A DNA stretch of 64,000 nucleotides from Anaerolineae bacterium (lineage in GTDB: Bacteria > Chloroflexota > Anaerolineae > Anaerolineales > Anaerolineaceae), in NCBI GenBank assembly GCA_013178185.1, contig JABLXC010000017.1, forward strand, positions 1 through 64,000, given 5' to 3'. Made by a program: the position numbers and the translations under genes. This document shows, in pieces, positions 58,434 through 64,000 of this stretch (position 1 is the first letter of the stretch; every line of letters begins with the position of its first letter). The notes under the pieces were generated by a model. That model was given only the letters and a program-made list of their open reading frames with translations. It was not told the origin of the DNA and ran no database searches.

Positions 58434-59885
58434 TTATTGAAGTTCCCAGATCAGGTAGGAATCTTTTTTACAGATCGGTTGAGGCGAAGCCAGGTTGAGG
58501 CAGGCTTCATAGGGAATGATCGTGCTGTTCGGGAGACCCGGCGTGGGGGGGATGGTGATATTCGTCCAGCCGTTTTCATCGGTTGGAGGCGTGGTATAGT
58601 TTGTCTGCAACTGGTTGATGTATAGGATCACTGTAGCCTCGATACCTGCGATCCCTTTTTGGGTGCCTTTTTCGAAAACCAGGATGTAAATGCGCTGAGG
58701 TTGTTCCGGCGGCAGTTGAGGCTGCGCCTCGCTGAGGAGAAGGTCAATTTCTTTTTGTTGCACTGCTGCTTTGGATATGACGGCGGGATTGGCGATGTTG
58801 AGATAACGTGAGCCTAAGGGTGCCAGGCGAACTTTGGCGTTATCGGCGGCTTCGGGAAAGTAATCCAGGCAATAGTTTTCGTAACATTGACGGATGACAT
58901 TCTCCTGGTTGTAGCGAATGGTATCTGCGATGGGGAGGCCAGAGAATTCGTAGCCTCCGTGCAGGGCAATGAATTGATCGAATACCACCGGGACATGATA
59001 CCCCAGCCCGCTGCCGACTTCGAAGAAGATAACCTTTCCTTTGCCAGGGTCGTGGGGCGCGGGTGGTAGAGCATGCATATTCAGCAGGCGGCTGATCGGG
59101 CGGAAACGAGCCAATGTGGGGTTGCTGGGCGAAGTGTAGATCACCACGTTTTCGTAGATCTGTTCGAGATCGCCCTCAGCGGTTTGGTAGGGATCGGTCA
59201 ACGCACGGCCAAAGACTGTCTCTCCGCCAATCTGATCGAGGGCAACCGAAAACGGTGTGCCAATCTGGCTATTGGTATAAGGGACGACCCCGCCGAACTG
59301 CAACTCGTTGCGATAAGCGCTGCACGCTTCGCCACAGTTATATTTTCCATAAGGGAGCAAGTGCACCGTACCGGCAGGTTCATCAAAACGCCGGTAGATG
59401 CCCACCCTTTCAAAGTGCTGTTCGATGCGCTGCGCATCGTGGTTGTATACCGGATTGCTTAATGGGGCGCCAAGTACGGCTGCCCCGCCCATGTTTTGAT
59501 AGAAAGGGAAAAAATCCGGGAAAATTTCATACGAACTGGCCGGCTGGTTTTCACCCTGTTCTCCTCCAACCCCCAATTCCTTGCCAATTGGCCAAAGGAA
59601 GTAGCGATTGCTTCCCGTTTGAAGCGGGTTCTGGCACAGCAACGCATTGGCGGTGTACTGGCAAAACATATTATTGCGGGTGATCAAGGAAGAGATCGGC
59701 GGGCCGAATAGCTCCTGGCCGCCGAGGTCCTGATAATATTCATGCAGGAGCGGGTCAATTTCAAAAGTGCCGGGTGGGGTAGGGGTAGGGGCGGGGCCGG
59801 ATTGGCCGCCGCAGCCAGAGAGCAGAAACAGAGCGAGACCGACGCCCAGAAAAGTCAAGCCAGTTAATCGTTTGGGTTTAACCAT
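58434..59885 (-). CDS. Lipoprotein with GG..LG.P repeats
   Basis: 483 residues. The signal peptide ends in LLSGCGG. Several 50-60 residue repeats follow with the cores YQDLGGQELFGPPIS, YQNMGGAAVLGAPLS and DQIGGETVFGRALTD, close to LGFP-like repeats that often bind cell walls or polysaccharides. The C-terminus has a Pro-rich carbohydrate-binding-like module (YILVFEKGTQKGIAGIEATVILY). The start at 59885 is chosen to place the signal peptide correctly, without a strong ribosome site. It is monocistronic. Confidence 0.83.
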   Translation of the reverse strand: MVKPKRLTGLTFLGVGLALFLLSGCGGQSGPAPTPTPPGTFEIDPLLHEYYQDLGGQELFGPPISSLITRNNMFCQYTANALLCQNPLQTGSNRYFLWPIGKELGVGGEQGENQPASSYEIFPDFFPFYQNMGGAAVLGAPLSNPVYNHDAQRIEQHFERVGIYRRFDEPAGTVHLLPYGKYNCGEACSAYRNELQFGGVVPYTNSQIGTPFSVALDQIGGETVFGRALTDPYQTAEGDLEQIYENVVIYTSPSNPTLARFRPISRLLNMHALPPAPHDPGKGKVIFFEVGSGLGYHVPVVFDQFIALHGGYEFSGLPIADTIRYNQENVIRQCYENYCLDYFPEAADNAKVRLAPLGSRYLNIANPAVISKAAVQQKEIDLLLSEAQPQLPPEQPQRIYILVFEKGTQKGIAGIEATVILYINQLQTNYTTPPTDENGWTNITIPPTPGLPNSTIIPYEACLNLASPQPICKKDSYLIWELQ

Positions 59886-60140
59886 TGGAGGCTTTTTCAC
59901 CCCTGAACGTGGAAACAAAAAGCTGTCTGTTTGTCTTTGGGCCAGGCAGCGTATCTTTTGCTGCGTTGCTGGCTGCGTACGGTTTTCCTTCTGGTTCGAC
60001 ATTGCAGGTGGATCTGGCGCTTTTGCATCATAACATCATATGATCCGGCTATGCCTTAAAATATAGCATAAAACCGGAATTTTTAAGAAACGGTTGCGGG
60101 AACAAATCTCTTCCAACTGTCGTAACCGTGCGGCGAGCGC

Positions 60141-61361
60141 TCAGACAGTTTGAATTGATTTTTGCCGGATGTGGATGCGCCTGGCAAGCGCTAAAAAAAC
60201 GCTCATGCTCAGGAGTCCCCACCCAAAACCGCCGATCCAGATGGCCTGGGGGGCAATATGATCGTTGAGCAGGCCGCCGATAACTGGTCCCAGCCCGTGA
60301 CTGATGCTCCATGCCAGCCAATAGATGCTCATATACCGGCCGCGCATATCTACCGGCGCCAGGCTGGCAGCCAGGCTGGTAGAAGTAGGCACAACGATCA
60401 GTTCGCCCAGGGTGACGACAACCATGCTGGCAGCAAAGGCAGTTAGGCTTTTGCCCAGGGAGATACTCCCAACCCCCAGTGCGTAGAGGAGAGCGCCTGC
60501 GGCGAGTACCAGCAAGGGGGGGCGATGTTTGGTTTGCTGCACGATCAAAACCTGGAGGAAGACGACCATCAGAGCGTTGATAGCCATAAGAAAACCGGAG
60601 CGGCTTTCTGAGATACCAAAGTTTTCTTTTGTATAGACAAAAAGCAACACAAATACCAGCGAGGAGGCCATACCGGTCATAGTTGTGGCGCCGACGAACG
60701 ACAAATAAAAACGGTCTTTGAAAATGCGGCCATATCCTCCCGCTTTTTCCGGAATCGAGGATGCAGTTTTTGCCTCTGGGGGAAGGGTCTCCACCATCGC
60801 GACGCTGACAAAGAGACTGAAAACGATCATGCCTCCGGCGGCAATCAAAAAGGCGGTGGTGTAAGAACCGGCTGTGATAAAGCCTCCGACTGTCGGCCCG
60901 ATTGCGAAACCGGCGTTGTTCATCATACGAAGCAGTGCGTAGGCGTCTGCTCTTTTTTCGGTGGGGATCAGGTCTGCGATCATTGCGTCGGCGCCAATAC
61001 GATACAGCGGGACGAAAGCGCCGCGCAAGCCCATCAAAATGGCAAAGACGGGCAACGTAGCAGCCTGGCTCATGATAGCGTAGTTGATCCCCATCATACC
61101 CAGGCTCAAAGCCATGACGCCCTTCCGGCCGAAACGATCTGCCACCGGACCCGCGACGAAAGAGGAAAGGATCGACATGATCGAGTCCAGCGTTAGTAAC
61201 GCGGTTGCCGTGCTGAGCGGGACGCCCAGGCGCTGACGCAGGTAGATGGTGAGGAAAGGCCAGATCATGCTGACGCCCATGGTGCTAACCAGCATACCTG
61301 CAACCAGGTAAAGGAACTGGCGCGGAAAATTTTGGGCGAGGTTCTTGAAGCGATGGAGCAT
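60141..61361 (-). CDS. MFS transporter
   Basis: 406 residues, twelve predicted membrane helices. The motif A region VADRFGRKGVMALSLG after TM2, and a second one in the C-half, are typical of MFS drug/metabolite efflux or sugar transporters. The ATG at 61361 follows CCGGAGAAATT; the TTG six codons earlier is less likely. Substrate unknown. It is separated from the cyclohydrolase operon by a strong terminator. Confidence 0.92.
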   Translation of the reverse strand: MLHRFKNLAQNFPRQFLYLVAGMLVSTMGVSMIWPFLTIYLRQRLGVPLSTATALLTLDSIMSILSSFVAGPVADRFGRKGVMALSLGMMGINYAIMSQAATLPVFAILMGLRGAFVPLYRIGADAMIADLIPTEKRADAYALLRMMNNAGFAIGPTVGGFITAGSYTTAFLIAAGGMIVFSLFVSVAMVETLPPEAKTASSIPEKAGGYGRIFKDRFYLSFVGATTMTGMASSLVFVLLFVYTKENFGISESRSGFLMAINALMVVFLQVLIVQQTKHRPPLLVLAAGALLYALGVGSISLGKSLTAFAASMVVVTLGELIVVPTSTSLAASLAPVDMRGRYMSIYWLAWSISHGLGPVIGGLLNDHIAPQAIWIGGFGWGLLSMSVFLALARRIHIRQKSIQTV

Positions 61362-61529
61362 AATGAATTTCTCCGGCAAGTTTATTGGTCCTGAGGGATT
61401 GTATCATGGGCGGAGAGGAGTTCTCTAACGCCAGACACATTCCCTGTTAGGTCTGTTCAATATAAAGTGAACGGATGGATAGAAACTGAGTATTTCGTCG
61501 TTTCTTTTTCTGATCAGGGTTTATTTTAA

Positions 61530-61569
61530 AAACGATCTGCAAGGTGCTTTTTGACCGTGCAGATCGTTT
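61530..61569 (-). terminator. Terminator of cyclohydrolase operon
   Basis: A perfect 12-bp stem, AAACGATCTGCA (61530-61541) and TGCAGATCGTTT (61558-61569). On the minus strand it ends in CGTTTTTAAAA, a good U tract. Confidence 0.8.
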
Positions 61570-61625
61570 GCGATTGAATCGCTTTTAAAACGGTGAGAAC
61601 TTTCTTGCGGCGACGTGCTATTTGT

Positions 61626-62585
61626 TTAGAAGAAAATTTCCTGCAAGAATTCTTCGCGAATCTCGCCGGACTTGAAGACGTTGCCGGTGTTGTAGTTCAT
61701 GATCTCGAAGACTGCTACACCGTGAATATCTTTATCGGTATTGAAGATATCACGCCCGCCTTCTTCCAGCATCTTCGAAAACGGGTAGCCGTACCGTTTT
61801 GCAATTTTTGTGGGCAACTTCTCGATGATGGCTTCGATTTCCGCATCGGTCGAATCGACGATATAGCGCACCATCCCGCCGTACAACACCGCAACGTTGA
61901 CGCGAACCATAGCCTTGAATTCATCTTTCACGGGCGGCGCAATGGGACAGGTTCCCATACCGGATATAATCTTCTTTAAATCGAAACCATTGTGGTACAG
62001 CCGCCAGACTGTGGTCTCGATGGTTCGTGAGCAGACGTTAATGCTCCCGGCTAAGCTGCCAGTTTTGCAACACAGAATATAAAGGTTCTCCGGTGAAATC
62101 CGACAGGCAGTGGCCACTTCGTCGGCTAATTTTTCATCCGGGAGTACTTCGGCCTGCAGACCGAAAACGGTCTCATGGTGGATGTCAACGTAATCCCACA
62201 ACTTTACAAAGAAATCGTTTTGGGCAATTGCCCGGGCCGGGCCGGATCCCATCGGGCGAATATAACCGGGGATGTCTTTCTTTTCCATAGGCCAGCTCGA
62301 AAACTGGCAGGAGAGGCTGGCGACCTGAGGATGGTCAATGTACACATCAATAGACGGCAGGTCAATACTACCATGTTGAAAACGGCCATAATCAACGTGG
62401 CCGAGATCGGCGATCGTAGCCTCAACGAATAGTTTTGCAGCCAGCCAGCCCCCTGGTGCTTCAGTGCCCATATCAATAACAGTTGTGCCATTCTTGAGGG
62501 TAAATTTGCGGCAGTTTAACTGTTCTACATAGGGTAGAATTTTTTTTCTAACGATCCTCATTGCATCCTGACTCACACTGAACAT
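61626..62585 (-). CDS. mch: Methenyl-tetrahydromethanopterin cyclohydrolase (Mch)
   Basis: 319 residues. It follows the archaeal and methylotroph Mch pattern along its whole length: GSGPARA (113-119), ENLYIL, SINVCSRTIETTVWRLYHNGFD with Arg187 and Glu190 at the spacing of the catalytic pair in the archaeal enzyme, SGMGTCPIAPP, and VLYGG. It hydrolyses methenyl-H4MPT to formyl-H4MPT in C1 metabolism. The start follows AGGAGCGTATATC. It is the last gene of a minus-strand operon with two NodB-fold genes. Presence outside methanogens and methylotrophs is uncommon; no other H4MPT-pathway gene is in the window. Confidence 0.9.
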   Translation of the reverse strand: MFSVSQDAMRIVRKKILPYVEQLNCRKFTLKNGTTVIDMGTEAPGGWLAAKLFVEATIADLGHVDYGRFQHGSIDLPSIDVYIDHPQVASLSCQFSSWPMEKKDIPGYIRPMGSGPARAIAQNDFFVKLWDYVDIHHETVFGLQAEVLPDEKLADEVATACRISPENLYILCCKTGSLAGSINVCSRTIETTVWRLYHNGFDLKKIISGMGTCPIAPPVKDEFKAMVRVNVAVLYGGMVRYIVDSTDAEIEAIIEKLPTKIAKRYGYPFSKMLEEGGRDIFNTDKDIHGVAVFEIMNYNTGNVFKSGEIREEFLQEIFF

Positions 62586-62613
62586 GATATACGCTCCTTT
62601 TTCGCTATATTTT

Positions 62614-63204
62614 TCAATTGCCTGATCGGATCAGGCCTTTTTTTCCGCTTTCAGAAATCTTGCGAAACACATATCCTTCGGCGCGCAAAGCCGGAATGAC
62701 AATATCCAGGGTCTGGACCAGCCATTCCACCCGGTCGTGGCAGGCGATGATCGCTCCTGGAAAGGCCTGGCTCAAAATCCGCTCTGACACCGCCTTGGCA
62801 TCCGGCCCTTCCCAATCGCGAATGCTGTAACTCCACAGGACAATATCAAACCCCCTAGAAAGAAAAAGTTTTTCCACCTCTTCTGTCAGGTTCCCTGCAG
62901 GCGGGCGTAGAAGGGTCGGGTAAAAACCGAGTTCCTGGCGCATAATTTCCTGGGTCATTTCCACCTCATGGATACATTCTTCAAGTGAGATCGTATCGAA
63001 GAGTGGGTGGTTGTATGAATGATTACCAACGTCATGACCGGCGGCGAGGACGCGGCGGGCGCAGTCCGCTTCTTTTTCGAGCCTTTTCCCTTCCATGAAG
63101 AAAGTTGCTTTGACCTGGTGATGATCGAGTGCAGCCAGCAACCGATCGGTAGCAGGTGGGTTGGGCGATCCATCAAAACTAAGGTAAAAATTTTTCTCGC
63201 TCAT
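62614..63204 (-). CDS. NodB-fold polysaccharide deacetylase-like protein (copy 2)
   Basis: 196 residues of the CE4/NodB fold. The motif 1 is SFDGSPNP: the base-equivalent Asp11 is present but the usual metal Asp is Gly12. Metal His62 and His66 in GNHSYNH, the RPPAG motif (Arg100), DW at 130-131 and HDR at 156-158 are kept. No signal peptide, so it is cytoplasmic, unlike most deacetylases. It is nearly identical in plan to copy 1 and starts 29 bases before mch. Relatives without the full metal site act on cyclic amides (allantoinase type). Confidence 0.87.
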   Translation of the reverse strand: MSEKNFYLSFDGSPNPPATDRLLAALDHHQVKATFFMEGKRLEKEADCARRVLAAGHDVGNHSYNHPLFDTISLEECIHEVEMTQEIMRQELGFYPTLLRPPAGNLTEEVEKLFLSRGFDIVLWSYSIRDWEGPDAKAVSERILSQAFPGAIIACHDRVEWLVQTLDIVIPALRAEGYVFRKISESGKKGLIRSGN

Positions 63205-63317
63205 GGGCTTTCTCTCTGGTGATGTCCTTTTGTACAGGCATGTTCCTTCCTATGTCCATTTACCAATGTTTGGATGCATTGTGTAAATTTACGGTCTGTT
63301 GGAAAACTGATCTATGA

Positions 63318-63905
63318 TCAAGCTAAGGTAAGCACGCCTTTCTTGCTACTTTCAGATATTCTCCGAAAACTGTATCCTTCGGCTTTAATGGCAGGAACAA
63401 TGATATCCAGTGTTGCTGAGAGCCATTTAACACGATCGTGGCAAGGAATAATTGCTCCGGGTTCTATCTGGTAGAGAATTCTTTCCGCGATGCTTTCCGG
63501 GTCTGGCCCATGCCAGTCAAAAGCCCAGACGCTCCACAGGACAATGTCAAAACCCATTGCCAGGAAAGTCTCTTTAACTTCCTCGGTCAGTTTGCCGGCA
63601 GGGGGGCGGAGGAGGGTGGGGTAAAAGCCGAGCTCTTTATAGATGGTCTCCTGGGTCATTTCTACTTCGCGGATGCATTCATCTAACGGGATCAAATCGA
63701 AAAGTGGGTGGTTGTACGAGTGATTGCCGATATCGTGTCCGGCTGCGGCCACGCGGCGGGCACAGTCGGCTTCTTCTTCGAGCCTTTTTCCTTCCATGAA
63801 AAAGGTTGCTTTGATCTGGTGACGATCGAGGGCAGCCAACAACCGGTCGGTGGCAGGTGGGTTGGGCGCGCCGTCAAATGTCAGGAAGATTGGTTTTTCC
63901 TTCAT
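63318..63905 (-). CDS. NodB-fold polysaccharide deacetylase-like protein (copy 1)
   Basis: 195 residues, a tandem duplicate of the next gene. Motif 1 is TFDGAPNP with Gly12 replacing the metal Asp, again with Asp11 kept; His62 and His66 (GNHSYNH), RPPAG, DWHGPD and HDR follow. No signal peptide. It is the first gene seen of the mch operon, with a 113-base gap to copy 2. That two copies share the same change argues for selection rather than decay. Substrate unknown. Confidence 0.87.
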   Translation of the reverse strand: MKEKPIFLTFDGAPNPPATDRLLAALDRHQIKATFFMEGKRLEEEADCARRVAAAGHDIGNHSYNHPLFDLIPLDECIREVEMTQETIYKELGFYPTLLRPPAGKLTEEVKETFLAMGFDIVLWSVWAFDWHGPDPESIAERILYQIEPGAIIPCHDRVKWLSATLDIIVPAIKAEGYSFRRISESSKKGVLTLA

Positions 63906-63954
63906 TATTTGAAGAATCCCCCGCTATACTACCCTGTGTAGCTTTCCAGCAAGG

Positions 63955-64000
63955 TCAGGTAGCCAGCCTGCCAGAGGCTTTTACGATCTCATAAACATCT
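63955..64000 (-). CDS. Possible 3' end of an upstream CDS (partial)
   Basis: An open frame on the minus strand from the window edge to TGA at 63955-63957 would end in DVYEIVKASGRLAT. It lies 50 bases upstream of NodB-like copy 1 and could be the preceding operon gene. Too short to identify. Confidence 0.3.
   Translation of the reverse strand, partial: DVYEIVKASGRLAT

Overview
This 64 kb window looks like chromosomal DNA of an Anaerolineae-type Chloroflexota bacterium. This is an inference from gene content, not a database result. The signs are several lipoproteins with Pro/Thr-rich linkers, WD40 and STAND-type NTPases, a lipoprotein with GG..LG.P repeats, many short operons and few phage-like traits. 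Base composition is moderately GC-rich and even. I see no insertion sequence, integrase, rRNA operon or CRISPR array; one tRNA gene is present.

Layout. 0-5 kb: a five-gene minus-strand cluster of rhomboid protease, SDH/ClpP-class protease and three single-pass coiled-coil membrane proteins. 5-10.6 kb: MurJ, YccF, rubrerythrin, a sugar-nucleotide epimerase with a HAD phosphatase, and RNase Z. 10.9-12.3 kb: tRNA-Arg(CCT) and two tandem XRE-cupin regulators. 12.5-18.3 kb: a lipoprotein, an adenosine-specific kinase, a CelD-like acetyltransferase and a two-component pair. 18.3-19.2 kb: a gene-free stretch with strong GT/AC strand skew. 19.2-24.6 kb: cytochrome P450, ferritin, and the conserved rlmB-cysS-PIN/TRAM block. 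24.7-28.7 kb: two overlapping STAND NTPase genes, one fused to a polytopic membrane domain. 29-38 kb: WD40 lipoprotein, GAF sensor kinase, hydrolases, thioredoxin, SixA, an N-formylglutamate-amidohydrolase-like enzyme and a lipoprotein. 38-47 kb: MEMO1-family protein, CNNM/CBS protein, PriA, a CcrM-like orphan adenine methyltransferase, an M23 peptidase and Rho. 47-55 kb: housekeeping and transport genes (HIT, GNAT, CPBP, GatB, PadR, permease, phosphoesterase). 55-60 kb: ParA, a response-regulator/threonine-synthase fusion, and two envelope lipoproteins. 60-64 kb: an MFS transporter, a methenyl-tetrahydromethanopterin cyclohydrolase homologue and two tandem NodB-fold proteins.

Working together. 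Most genes are core metabolism, envelope and information processing. The most unusual parts are: (1) an archaeal-type C1 cyclohydrolase (Mch) next to duplicated NodB-fold proteins that have both lost the same metal-ligand Asp; (2) a DivK-like receiver domain fused in frame to a threonine-synthase-like enzyme, downstream of parA; (3) a CcrM-like methyltransferase whose own start region carries a palindromic pair of GANTC sites; (4) the STAND NTPase pair with a palindrome and a nested inverted repeat upstream; and (5) the rhomboid/SDH protease/coiled-coil cluster. Promoters often have an extended -10 element (TGnTATAAT), and several genes look leaderless.
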